From contig NW_026705417.1 of NCBI RefSeq assembly GCF_029867415.1, forward strand, positions 186,001-250,000: DNA of 64,000 nt, given 5' to 3'. Positions 1 to 10,189 of this stretch are shown here, one piece after another. Source of the DNA: Vicia villosa. Taxonomy: Eukaryota > Streptophyta > Magnoliopsida > Fabales > Fabaceae. The notes below the pieces were generated by a model. The model made no database searches, was not told the origin of the DNA, and saw only the letters and a list, made by a program, of their open reading frames with translations. Made by a program: the position numbers and the translations under genes. Positions within the stretch are counted from its first letter, which is position 1, and each line of letters starts with the position of its first letter.

Positions 1-754
1 GGTTTTGCACCATTACCAATTCAAATCGATTGATTCGATTATCACTAATAATGAATTAACGTATTTTATTATTTTATGAATTTGTATTTTTATACTGTTA
101 CCTCTCATAACCGATTAATACGATTACAAATAATAACAAATTGATAAGGTATGCTAATCATCATAACCAATAAGATGGTTAAAACCATTTAGCAAAATAA
201 AGTGTATTTCAATTTATAGGATTTGATTAATTAAATTAATCGATTATTAACCATCGCGACCAATAGATTTAGTCGGAACGAATAATAAATTAAATCCTAA
301 AACCTTAGCTCAGTGTTCAATGGGATTGGGCAAACCCTAATAGTCATAACCTATCTAGGTTTTTTTGTGATTATAAATAATTAAAATTAATTAAATAAAT
401 TAAATGAATAATCGAAATAATCAAATAATCGGAGAAAATATCCTAATCCTAAAGCCTAATCCTAATTTTATTATCTTAATCCTAATTAAATTAATTAATT
501 AAACTAAATAATATTAGTTAATATTAACCTAAATATTCAAATAATAAAATAAAAATAAAAAATTAAATGAAACCTGGGTAGTAATCTTGCACAGCGCGCT
601 CTTGAGGATCTATGGTGGTCCTGCATTTTGATGTACATTAGATCTGGCAATCTATTCATCCACTGGTTGTAATTGAAGATGTATGGTGGGTGTGAATACA
701 TTGGCGGCACCAGATCTTGCAGCAAGTCAGTCCTAAACAAATAAATAAAAATAG

Positions 755-825
755 TTGTTGGAGCCGAGTATCGAACCGGCGCTCCACTGGTTGCAAGGGA
801 AACGCCTTAGCCACATGAGCTGCAC
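755..825 (-). other. tRNA-like module inside the Ogre-A LTR
   Basis: Read on the minus strand, this stretch has a D-arm-like run (GCAGCTCATGTGGCTAAGGC) followed about 35 bases later by a B-box-like GGTTCGATAC flanked by GCCGG/TCGGC, as in a tRNA T arm. The anticodon stem does not pair well, so it is a tRNA-derived or Pol III promoter-like segment and not a functional tRNA. The solo LTR copy near 19840 has lost 26 bp of exactly this segment. Confidence 0.45.
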
Positions 826-1360
826 TATTTTGCTGTCAAAACTATGATCCCATACGTTAATACATGATAAAATAAGCGAGCAAAATAAATAAAAAAAGGA
901 GGCGCGACGCTGTAGTCCTTCTTCCTCGCTGAACCTTTTTTCTTCTGCAAACAGAACCACCTTTTACCTACAGTTTTTTCCCGCCGTGGCTAAATATGTT
1001 CACCCCAAAACCTGCGTATTAATACCAATAAAGGCAATAAAATGCTGGAGAACGATTATACGTAGCCTCGCGAATCTAATAAGCTCCTTAATTGGCCATG
1101 AAATCGCTGTTATTTGATTCCCCTAAAATCATGGACATGAACCCTAACAATGGCACCACTCCAAACCTGCACTTAATATACAATTAAATTGCCCAGAAAG
1201 TATCAACACATCATTGTAAACATGAATATACAATTAAAATCGATTTACAACGCATGAAAGGGGATCATCGATGTTGAAAAAAAAATTGAGAAAAACGGTG
1301 GCCTCTAATACGTGATTCCTAACGTGGTATGGCTTTGTGATGATCCAAACTGCCTCAGTG

Positions 1361-1365
1361 AATAC
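1361..1365. repeat. TSD AATAC, left of the Athila gag-pro element
   Basis: AATAC precedes the TG of the 5' LTR and recurs at 7877-7881 after the CA of the 3' LTR. The uninterrupted LTR copy has a single AATAC at 20399-20403, which gives the pre-insertion site. Confidence 0.97.
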
Positions 1366-2767
1366 TGATCAGTGGTTTTCACACGTATTTTTACCGTTAT
1401 TTTTAGTTATCTTTGAAGTATTTTATTTTATGTTTTAATTCATTATTCGTCATTTTATGCTTTGGTTTTGTGTTTAAGTGTTTGCAGACTCAGATGAATG
1501 AAGTAGAGAAAATCAGTGGAAAAAGTGAAGAAACTGAAGAAAAGCACATATGCTGGTCACACGCGTCCCCAGACGCGTTTCTCAAAGCCAAAACTGCATT
1601 TCTCTGGTCACACGCGTTCCAGGACGCGTCTCTCAAGCCTAAACGCGTTTCCACACGCGTCCCATGCCTTGAGGAGAAACCAGATGCACCTCCTGCCCAC
1701 ACGCGTCCCTGGACGCGTTTCCTGAGCCCACACGCGTGTCCAGACGCGTCCCAGACTCCCAGACGCGTGCCCACATGCGTCCCAGCTGCCAGAGTTGCAA
1801 AGGAAGTTGTCCCTCTGCCCAAACGCGTTCCAGGACGCGTGTCACAGTTCCAGGACGCGTGCCCACACGCGTGTGCACGTGATTTTTGGGCCTGTTTTGC
1901 TGAAAAGCCCAAACTGACAGTAATAAAAGAACCAGAATCCGTTTGGACAAGGGTTCGACGAATTTGGGAGCGAAAATACATTAGAGAGGCTGGAGAATTC
2001 AAGATTGATGCAAGGAGTGAAGGATTCTATGAGCATTAGCCATTGAAGATCTGATTCCTTCATTTATCTGTAATGTCTACAATCAAAACTATGTTTTTTG
2101 TTATTTTCATGAGTAGCTAAACCCCCCCATTGCTAGGGGGGTGACCCTGATTCTGATTGTGATGAATTTATTCGATTGATGCAATAACTATTTTACTTTT
2201 CGTATTTGTTAATTTGTTCTTCATCCGTTAATAATGCTTTATCCGTCAGGAAAAACGGATTCTGAATATGAATGAATAGTGTAGCTGGACGGCATATTAT
2301 TTGTGGACATGATTAAGAACATATAATATTTATATCACCTAGGACTAGGGATATCATATTGTAACCGGAATTTCTTGTTATTGGAATGCTTGATCATAAC
2401 CGTAATTATCTATGGACATAGTAATTAGGTTGTGAGGTCAAAGATCTTTTCACTAAGGCCTTAGGATTAGATACTCTAAAGAACCGGTAATTAACTATGA
2501 AAAGCATGTTATTGTATTGAGACAGAAAATTCGTTGCATGAAGAATCATTCACCATCACTAGCAATCTACTCATCTCTGTTCATCGTTCTATTATTCTGT
2601 TTATTTACTTTAATTGCAAAACCAATCAAAACAACCTTATTGAACTTTTGTTTAATTGAAACACTGATAAAACTCTACATCGCCAAGCAGTCCTTGAGAT
2701 TCGATACTTGGGATTTTCCCATTACTACTACATAGGCAAAAATAGTACACTTGCTATTTTCCTATCA
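1366..2767 (+). repeat. 5' LTR of the Athila gag-pro element
   Basis: 1402 bp, TGATCAG...CCTATCA. The middle (1561-1872) holds a dense array of ACGCGT doublets. The 3' part repeats at 6477-7876. A 208-codon ORF (1413-2039) and an antisense 170-codon ORF cross the array. I treat both as by-products of stop-poor ACGCGT repetition and not as genes. Confidence 0.96.
1561..1872. promoter_or_regulatory. Array of eight ACGCGT doublets in the 5' LTR
   Basis: ACGCGT starts at 1561/1573, 1612/1624, 1643/1655, 1701/1713, 1732/1744, 1763/1775 (second is ATGCGT here but ACGCGT in the 3' LTR), 1823/1835 and 1855/1867. Every doublet is exactly 12 bp start to start; neighbouring doublets are often 31-32 bp apart. 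The six-base spacer is pyrimidine-then-purine (for example TCCAGG), so many doublets are near-palindromes. The same array lies in the 3' LTR (about 6672-6983). Binding-site function is inferred from geometry only. Confidence 0.8.
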
Positions 2768-2773
2768 AGTTTT

Positions 2774-2791
2774 TGGCGCCGTTGCCGGGGA
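2774..2791 (+). other. Primer binding site (Athila type)
   Basis: TGGCGCCGTTGCCGGGGA lies 6 bp after the LTR end. This is the well-known Athila-lineage primer site, usually assigned to the 3' end of tRNA-Asp. Confidence 0.9.
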
Positions 2792-2909
2792 CTGCCAAAG
2801 ATAATTGAGTTTTAGACTTATTTCAATTAAAATTTTGTTGCTCTGCGACTAAAATTTTATTTTCCGCACTATTTATTTCTCCTAATTCTAATATTTGTCT
2901 AATCTGTGT

Positions 2910-5369
2910 ATGCGAGGTAAGGCCTCAGCTGAATTTCTTTTTGACGCAGAAATCGAAAGAACTTTGCACGCAAGGCGAAGACAAGCTCGGTTGGCTAAAC
3001 TGGAACCTGAAGAGGAAATTGTGTCAGTTCATTCCGATTCAGAGTCTGAACGTGAAGAAGAAACCATGGGTGAAAATCCTCCTCCTCCTGAGAGGCTCCT
3101 TGGTGACTATGGTGCTGCAAACACACCGGGGGGAAGACAAACAATTGTCAACCAACCGGTAAATGCTGAAAATTTTCAACTACACCCAAGCACAATCAAT
3201 CAGCTTGAAAGGAAACCTTTCACCGGAAAGGTTAACGAAGACGCAAACAAGCATCTGCAGAGATTTCTGACCATGAGCACAACTCTAAAAATTGATGGTC
3301 ATGCTGAAGAAGCAAAGAGACTGAGGATGTTCCCTTTTACTCTAGCAGAAGAGGCAGAAGAGTGGTTCTATTCGCTACCAGCGGGCAGTATCACATCGTG
3401 GGGAGAGATGGAAAAAGCTTTCCTAAATGAATATTTTCCAGCTTCAGTTTTTCTACGAAAAAGGTATGAAATTCTGAACTTTAAGCAAAAAGAGGGTGAG
3501 TCGTTGGGGGATGCCTATAAAAGGTTCAAGAGGACTTTGGTGGCATGTCCGACACACAATATGGACAAAACTGAACAAATGCAAATGTTTGTGAACGGGC
3601 TGAGAATCAAGACAAAGCAGTTAATTGACACAGCAGCTGGAGGCTCAACAAATTTCACAACAGCCTCTGGTATCATCAAGATCATTGAAGCAATAGCTGC
3701 AAATGAGCATTTGGAGCTGTATGATAGGTGTGCTAGCAAACCAGAAGGAATCATTGATCTCAAGCTTGAAACCTCAAAAATCCGAGTCGAAGATGCGATA
3801 GCTGCAGAGGTAGAAAAGAGACTAAAGGCTATCAATATAGGTACTCAACAGGTTGCTCAAGTGCAACAAGCTCAACATGTAATCTGTGAAATTTGCAATG
3901 GTCCTCATCAAACTGTTTGTTGTGTCGCAACTCCCAAGCAAGTTGAAGAAATCAAATTCTTGCGACAAAATAATCCTTATTCTAACACCTATAATCCTGG
4001 GTGGAAGAATCATCCCAACTTCGCTTGGAAAGATCAACAACAACAACAACAAGGCCCTCAGAAAGCGGAGTGGGAAGTGGCTATCGAGAGATTGGCTGGA
4101 CAATGGTCTCAATTTCAAGAAGAGACAAGAAACAACCATAGGAACACCACAGCTTCAATAAAAAATCTGGAAGTTCAAGTGGGTCAAATAGCACAGCACC
4201 TCACTCTACAGGCTCAAGGTAATTTTCCTAGTTCAACTGTGAAAAATCCGAAAGACCAAGAGAAGATTAATGCAGTTACAACAAGGAGCAAAAGAGTGGT
4301 TGAATCTGAAAAGGAAAAAGAGGAAATAGATGACCCTATGTTAATAGAGGTGGATTTAGAAATAAGAGAGAATCCGAAAGAGCCAGAAGTTGTGATACCA
4401 CCGGTTAAACTAGTTGAAGAAAAAAAGAAAGATGCTGAACCGGCGATCAAACTACCTTTCCCTCCCAGAGTGACAAAGAAGAAGTCAAAAGAGAAAGACT
4501 TCGAGAAGTTCACTAAATTGTTCAAAAAGCTAGAGGTAAATCTACCATTCTTTGAAGCACTTGAGCACATGCCCTTGTATAAGAAATTTATGAAGGAGGT
4601 GTTGGTGAAAAAGAGATCAGTGGAAGGAGAATCAAAAATTGCAACCGAGAAGTGTGGAATAATCTCGTCAGAAAGAAAGATCCCAATAAAAAGGAAAGAT
4701 CCTGGAGCGGTGGCGATACCATGCACTATCAATAATATAACATTTAAAAAGGTACTCCTCGATTCTGGTTCTAGTGTGAGTTTAATGCCTTTGTCCATTT
4801 TCAAAAAGCTTGAATTGGAAAAGATTAGTGAGAGTAAGACACAGTTAAGGTTCGCTGATCACACCATTAAGAAGTCATATGGGGTAGCTGAAGATGTACT
4901 AGTGGAAGTTGATAAGTTTGTATTCCCTGTTGACTTCCACATCATGGACATTCCGGAAGACGAAGAAACTCCTATCCTTCTGGGGAGACCATTTTTGTCG
5001 ACAGGCCGCTGCAACCTCGACATTGAAAAAGGAACACTATTACTGAGATCTTTTGATGAAGAAGTAACATTGAAGATGTTAGGAGTTAAGAACCATAGGG
5101 CGGTTGTAAAAGATCAAACTTCTGGTGGTATGATAGAAACTGAGAAGAAAGACAAAAGGCCTGAGCAGCTCCAAGAAAAAGTTTCAAGCATAGCTTCTCG
5201 GGTGGTGATAACTCATGAAGCTATCAAAAGTCCAAAGAAGGCTAAGAAAGTCAAAAAGAATGTGGTAAGTGAATTGAAGAGAAAAGTTGTCCATGCCTTT
5301 CATCTTCACGAGTTTTTGGTTGCGGAGGTGAAAAGCAACCAGGTGTGGAATAGAAAATACCCTCCATAA
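2910..5369 (+). CDS. gag-protease polyprotein of the Athila-like element
   Basis: An intact ORF of 819 codons. The open frame reaches back to a TTG at 2895, but the first ATG is at 2910 (MRGKASAEF). Residues about 85-250 form a retrotransposon Gag domain (FTGKVNEDANKHLQRFL, EEAEEWFYSLP, YFPASVFLRKRYEI). A short zinc-knuckle-like motif CEICNGPHQTVCC starts near residue 326, spaced CX2CX3HX4C and not the standard CX2CX4HX4C. The C-terminal third is a retropepsin: LLDSGSSVSLMP (catalytic Asp about residue 618) and ILLGRPFLSTG. Lysine-rich linkers separate the parts. Gag packages the RNA; the protease would cut the polyprotein. The ORF ends in two adjacent stops (TAA TAA) with no pol after it. 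An uninterrupted ORF with near-identical LTRs suggests recent selection or recent copying. Confidence 0.93.
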   Translation: MRGKASAEFLFDAEIERTLHARRRQARLAKLEPEEEIVSVHSDSESEREEETMGENPPPPERLLGDYGAANTPGGRQTIVNQPVNAENFQLHPSTINQLERKPFTGKVNEDANKHLQRFLTMSTTLKIDGHAEEAKRLRMFPFTLAEEAEEWFYSLPAGSITSWGEMEKAFLNEYFPASVFLRKRYEILNFKQKEGESLGDAYKRFKRTLVACPTHNMDKTEQMQMFVNGLRIKTKQLIDTAAGGSTNFTTASGIIKIIEAIAANEHLELYDRCASKPEGIIDLKLETSKIRVEDAIAAEVEKRLKAINIGTQQVAQVQQAQHVICEICNGPHQTVCCVATPKQVEEIKFLRQNNPYSNTYNPGWKNHPNFAWKDQQQQQQGPQKAEWEVAIERLAGQWSQFQEETRNNHRNTTASIKNLEVQVGQIAQHLTLQAQGNFPSSTVKNPKDQEKINAVTTRSKRVVESEKEKEEIDDPMLIEVDLEIRENPKEPEVVIPPVKLVEEKKKDAEPAIKLPFPPRVTKKKSKEKDFEKFTKLFKKLEVNLPFFEALEHMPLYKKFMKEVLVKKRSVEGESKIATEKCGIISSERKIPIKRKDPGAVAIPCTINNITFKKVLLDSGSSVSLMPLSIFKKLELEKISESKTQLRFADHTIKKSYGVAEDVLVEVDKFVFPVDFHIMDIPEDEETPILLGRPFLSTGRCNLDIEKGTLLLRSFDEEVTLKMLGVKNHRAVVKDQTSGGMIETEKKDKRPEQLQEKVSSIASRVVITHEAIKSPKKAKKVKKNVVSELKRKVVHAFHLHEFLVAEVKSNQVWNRKYPP

Positions 5370-5405
5370 TAATGGGTAATGGACCGTCGAGCCATGCGAC
5401 GTTAA

Positions 5406-5434
5406 ACGAAGCGCTTCGTGGGAGGCAACCCACG
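5406..5434 (+). promoter_or_regulatory. Conserved overlapping hairpin motif after gag-pro
   Basis: ACGAA-GCGC-TTCGT (5406-5419) can fold as a 5-bp stem. CGTGGG-AGGCAA-CCCACG (5417-5434) can fold as a 6-bp stem. The two share CGT, so the stems exclude each other. The same motif sits on the minus strand at 59833-59861 in a diverged Athila element, just after the integrase, and there the only change in the first hairpin is in its loop (GTGT for GCGC). Role unknown; a switch, splice or packaging signal is possible. Confidence 0.6.
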
Positions 5435-6461
5435 GTTTTAATAATTAATTTCCCTGTTTGTTTGTTTTATTTTCAGGAAATAAAAGGGGCATTTCAAGTG
5501 GAAGCTATGGAGTGCATTACCCTCTGTGAGTCACCTCTCTCAGGCTTGTTCTAAAACATTGAGGTCAATGTTTTGTTCAAGTTTGGGGGAGGTTTTACTC
5601 TTTGCATTTTAATTTATATTGCTGCTATAATATGTGTAAGACTTACAAAATCATTCTCCCAAATTTTTAACCGAAATTTTTAAATTTTGAAGAGTTTTGA
5701 TCTTAAAGAGCGACCGGGAATAGTATATAGAGATTAAGGGAGGATTGTTTGAGGACAGGAAGTTCGGAATAATGTGACAAGAAGAGGTTTGGTTAAACAC
5801 CCTTGGTTCCTTAAATGAAATACGAGTCCAACGTGTAGATTTGCACCATAGTACTTGTATCCTGAGAAGTACTCCTCGAGTAGTTTATTGATACAGTCTG
5901 GCATAATTCAGAGTCGCATGCATGATGATTGGTTGAAAAAAAAAAAAATAAATAAAGGATATAAGGTTGGCACCAAATGATGAAAAGGCGGTAAAAGGCA
6001 GCCGGCTCGCTAAGTTGGGTAACCCTTACCCGGTTATTCAGCCCAAAGGAGGTTGATCCCCAAACGTCGTCCAAAAGGACAATATACAACTGTAAAGTTT
6101 GAAAATTTCATCGGTAATAAGAAAGTAGCAAATGCTGCTCGTTTGGTGCCAGAAAAAGAAAATATAAAGTCTTGATCTGTCTCATGCATGTGATGATTAT
6201 TATGAGAAATACAGTGCCGTAATGTGATTGTCCGAATGAAAGAGGAGGAAATCGGAAAGAGACTTAAGTGCAAAGCATAGTTGGAGAGGTATCGAAAAGG
6301 GGAGCTTAAGGTTTAAAGTGGGAGCAGAAACTTGTCGCGTCATGTGAATGCCGAACCAACTGTTTCTTGATCAATAAAACTGGATATCTCACGTATGAAT
6401 ACCAATGTGCCTTGAAGGTCATTAACTCTTGTAATTGTTGCTTGAGGTCAAGCAACGGTTT

Positions 6462-6476
6462 AAGTTTGGGGGAGTT
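6462..6476 (+). other. Polypurine tract of the Athila gag-pro element
   Basis: AAGTTTGGGGGAGTT lies directly against the TG of the 3' LTR, the expected site for priming plus-strand DNA. Confidence 0.85.
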
Positions 6477-7876
6477 TGATCAGTGGTTTTCACACGTATT
6501 TTTACCGTTATTTTTAGTTATCTTTGAAGTATTTTATTTTATGTTTTAATTCATTATTCGTCATTTTATGCTTTGGTTTTGTGTTTAAGTGTTTGCAGAC
6601 TCAGATGAATGAAGTGGAGAAAATCAGTGGAAAAAGTGAAGAAATTGAAGAAAAGCACATATGCTGGTCACACGCGTCCCCAGACGCGTTTCTCAAAGCC
6701 AAAACTGCATTTCTCTGGTCACACGCGTTCCAGGACGCGTCTCTCAAGCCTAAACGCGTTTCCACACGCGTCCCATGCCTTGAGGAGAAACCAGATGCAC
6801 CTCCTACCCACACGCGTCCCTGGACGCGTTTCCTGAGCCCACACGCGTGTCCAGACGCGTCCCAGACTCCCAGACGCGTGCCCACACGCGTCCCAGCTGC
6901 CAGAGTTGCAAAGGAAGTTGTCCCTCTGCCCAAACGCGTTCCAGGACGCGTGTCACAGTTCCAGGACGCGTGCCCACACGCGTGTGCACGTGATTTTTGG
7001 GCCTGTTTTGTTGAAAAGCCCAAACTGACAGTAATAAAAGAACCAGAATGCGTTTGGACAAGGGTTCGACGAATTTGGGAGCGAAAATACATTAGAGAGG
7101 CTGGAGAATTCAAGATTGATGCAAAGAGTGAAGGATTCTATGAGCATTAGCCATTGAAGATCTGATTCCTTCATTTATCTGTAATGTCTACAATCAAAAC
7201 TATGTTTTTTGTTATTTTCATGAGTAGCTAAACCCCCCATTGCTAGGGGGTGACCCTGATTCTGATTGTGATGAATTTAATCGATTGATGCAATAACTAT
7301 TTTACTTTTCGTATTTGTTAATTTGTTCTTCATCCGTTAATAATGCTTTATCCGTCAGGAAAAACGGATTCTGAATATGAATGAATAGTGTAGCTGGACG
7401 GCATATTATTTGTGGACATGATTAAGAACATATAATATTTATATCACCTAGGACTAGGGATATCATATTGTAACCGGAATTTCTTGTTATTGGAATGCTT
7501 GATCATAACCGTAATTATCTATGGACATAGTAATTAGGTTGTGAGGTCAAAGATCTTTTCACTAAGGCCTTAGGATTAGATACTCTAAAGAACCGGTAAT
7601 TAACTATGAAAAGCATGTTATTGTATTGAGACAGAAAATTCGTTGCATGAAGAATCATTCACCATCCCTAGCAATCTACTCATCTCTGTTCATCGTTCTA
7701 TTATTCTGTTTATTTACTTTAATTGCAAAACCAATCAAAACAACCTTATTGAACTTTTGTTTAATTGAAACACTGATAAAACTCTACATCGCCAAGCAGT
7801 CCTTGAGATTCGATACTTGGGATTTTCCCATTACTACTACATAGGCAAAAATAGTACACTTGCTATTTTCCTATCA
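6477..7876 (+). repeat. 3' LTR of the Athila gag-pro element
   Basis: 1400 bp, about 99% identical to 1366-2767 by eye, with the eight ACGCGT doublets intact (16 of 16 words). Confidence 0.96.
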
Positions 7877-7881
7877 AATAC
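7877..7881. repeat. TSD AATAC, right of the Athila gag-pro element
   Basis: Second copy of the 5-bp duplication; the Ogre-A LTR resumes here with CTATGAAGC. Confidence 0.97.
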
Positions 7882-8672
7882 CTATGAAGCAAATTCAAAC
7901 CTTTGAACGTCTTGAATTCCTATGCAAATTGAAAAAATCGAATCTCCCTTTTCTGAGTTTTGGTGAGTCCGGTTTTTAGTTCTTGGAGGCCGAAAGAAAA
8001 CGCCCTACCGCCTGCAGTTGTTCTTAGTATATATGTGGGCTTGAATTAGGTCAACAACTTGAAGGAAATCCAATATAATCTTGTTCTTTGATGGTGGAAA
8101 ATTTGATTGAGAATTTTTATCAAATCTTTCCAAAATTGCTCTTTTCTTGCCCTTGAAACTGTGCACGAATTTGGATTCAATTATAGTGATATCATCATAA
8201 TATTTTCATCCCATAATAGACCTTAAACCAAATCTTTGATTTTCTATTATTTATCTTAATTAAATTCAAATTTAAATGAATTAAAATCAAATTTAATTAA
8301 ATAAAATAATAACATGGCATGGGATTGGGCCAAGGGCTTATAACAATATTAGAATCAAGTTTGGATCAAAGAAATAAGGGCCCATTTAGAGAATTTTCAA
8401 AATTAGTCAATATCTCCTTCATACATTCTTTCAAACTTTGCCAACTTTAACAAGACGTAACTCCTTCAATATTTGTCATAAAAATATGTTCCAGGACTTT
8501 TTGGAAAGCTCAAAGAGTTCCTAAATAACCTTTTTGGTTTCATATCGATTGAAGCTTCAATGCTCAAGTTATGAGCTTTGACCTAAAAGGTATTTCTTGT
8601 TGACTTTTGGAGGACCTATAATCTCTTGTACCCCTCAGATGAAATGAGATGGGCAAATTTCGGGGTATGACA

Positions 8673-8690
8673 GCTGCCCCTGTTCAATCT
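8673..8690 (-). other. Polypurine tract of Ogre-A
   Basis: On the minus strand GAACAGGGGCAGC runs directly into TGTCATACC, the start of the 3' LTR, as in Ogre-type elements. Confidence 0.75.
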
Positions 8691-9299
8691 TCTTAAACCT
8701 GAAGAATCAGATAGACACGTCTGCCTATCGTGATCTAAAGGTAGAAGATGATTGGACACTGAAATGCCCTGAAATTTGCGTTTGTTGGAAAGAATTCCGT
8801 GGGAGGTGGGCCTAAAGATGCCACCCAAGGTAAATACCCCTTTTCAGAGTGTGAAGCAAACGCCTTTTGGAGGGTCCCAGATGATTTTGATTGTAGCACG
8901 GCCTAAAAAGGAAACCTGAGTTTTATGCGATGTTATGATGCATGCGATGTATGATGCAGTAAGCTTCTCAAAATAAATGAGAGCGGTGTATGTATATGCA
9001 ATATGTATGAATGAAGTATGTAACTTGAAATGATGCATGATTGTTAGTTTATGTAAATCGAAGTGTGTTAGTAATTCTGAAAAGAAAGAAGACACCTTTG
9101 ATTGTTATTGAAGTTTTGGAGAATATCACTGCCGAGGGACTAACGCGATAAACCCAATTGAGGAATCGTTTGAAAAATCTTGTATGCCTGGAAAAGCTCC
9201 TAGAAAGGATGGAATACGTCTTGGAGAAGACTTCCTGGAAAGGTTCCTGAAAAGGAATAGCGAGGACCTTCTGTTGGTTGTGTAATTGGCTTGCTATGG

Positions 9300-9620
9300 T
9301 CAGCAAGCTTCCGCAGTTTGTGAACCCCCACTTACTATAGTTCTAGTAAGTTTCCGTAGTTTGTGAACCCCCACTTACTATAGTTCTAGTAAGTTTCCGT
9401 AGTTTGTGAACCCCCACTTACTGTAGTTCTAGTAAGTTTTCGTAGTTTGTGAACCCCCACTTACTGTAGTTCTAGTAAGTTTTCGTAGTTTGTGAACCCC
9501 CACTTACTATAGTTCTAGTAAGTTTCGCAGTTTGTGGACCCCTACTTACTATAGTTCTAGTAAGTTTCGCAGTTTGTGGACCCCTATAGGATTGCTTGCT
9601 ATAGTTCTAGCAAGTTCACC
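9300..9620. repeat. 43-bp minisatellite, about seven units
   Basis: Units beginning GTTTGTGAACCCCCAC start at 9316, 9359, 9402, 9445, 9488, 9530 and 9572, so the period is 43 then 42 bp. Degenerate copies of the 'ctatagttctag(c/t)aagt' part continue to about 9760. Confidence 0.9.
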
Positions 9621-10189
9621 TGCACCAACAGGGTTATCTGCGAGCGTTATCGCAGAATTTACCTGTACCATTTTAGGCTAATTTGCTATGCTCATAGCAA
9701 CTTCGCCTGCACCAAAGGAATTACTTGCCATGGTTCTGACAAGTGTACCTGCATAAGAGTGATCGCCTGTTTGGAGACTCACGACTCGAGGGTCGGAGAA
9801 AATACACCTTTCACAACACGAGGGTTGGAGACTAGGCTTTTGTAGTGTGATTTGGATTTTGATGTAATAGTCAGATGGGAACTGACTTCCAGAAGGGAAC
9901 TGGAATTAATGATTTTCCAGGACGAGAACTGGACTTTGAACTGGTTTGGTTTGCCAATAAAAATTGGGCTTTTGCGATATGTATATGCTAATGCTAATGC
10001 GTATGCATGTATGCTAATGCTGATGCAATCCCATGGTTTTATCTCCTCAAACCCATTGAACTTGTTTATTCCATGCTTGCACTTATACCCTGACTATGCT
10101 TATGCTGGCTTTGTAATGTTTATGTATGCTTATACTTATGCGTATGTTTGGTTGACGTAATGAGTGGAACGAAGTAATGTCTTCTGTAA

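Larger units (their letters stand above)
5370..6476 (+). other. Untranslated 3' region of the Athila gag-pro element
   Basis: No meaningful ORF. It begins with the conserved double-hairpin motif (5391-5434). Two phrases of the type 'agtttgggggag' occur: one at about 5580 and the true polypurine tract at 6462-6476. By comparison with the Athila element at 55982-62258, all of pol and the env-position ORF with its upstream palindrome array are missing here. Confidence 0.8.
1366..7876 (+). mobile_element. Non-autonomous Athila-like (Ty3/gypsy) LTR retrotransposon, gag-protease only
   Basis: A complete 6.5-kb element: LTR (1366-2767), primer site, one long gag-protease ORF, about 1.1 kb untranslated DNA, polypurine tract, LTR (6477-7876), 5-bp TSD. 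The primer site and the gag/protease type are those of the Athila lineage. Reverse transcriptase, RNase H and integrase are absent: the protease stop codon is followed almost at once by a motif that lies just past the integrase in the other Athila element of this window. The LTRs differ by about 9 substitutions and two 1-bp C/G-run indels over 1.4 kb, so the insertion is recent. It would depend on pol supplied by a relative. Confidence 0.93.
1..8672 (-). repeat. Ogre-A left LTR (3' LTR of a minus-strand element), interrupted
   Basis: The LTR occupies 1-1365 and 7882-8672; its outer end lies left of the window. It matches the solo LTR at 19064-21195 almost base for base (about 18 differences seen by eye plus one 26-bp indel). 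On the minus strand it begins TGTCATACCCCGAAATTTGCC, the usual start of Ogre/Tat LTRs. The two halves are separated by the Athila-like insertion 1366-7876 and its duplicated AATAC. The sequence is AT-rich and noncoding. Position 1 corresponds to solo-LTR position 19064, so roughly 550 bp is missing off the edge. Confidence 0.9.

Noticed and set aside
755..825. Functional tRNA gene on the minus strand
   Set aside because: Anticodon and acceptor stems do not pair and the segment is partly deleted in the sister LTR.
1413..2039. Long ORF (208 codons) with an antisense partner (1490-2002, 170 codons) in the Athila-like LTR, also in the 3' LTR
   Set aside because: Both strands are open because ACGCGT-rich DNA lacks stops. 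The peptides are Arg/Pro/Thr repeats with no domain. Spacing between words is constant while codon phase is not.
4214..4804. 196-codon minus-strand ORF
   Set aside because: Shadow of the gag-protease ORF; Ser/Phe-rich from antisense Lys/Glu codons.
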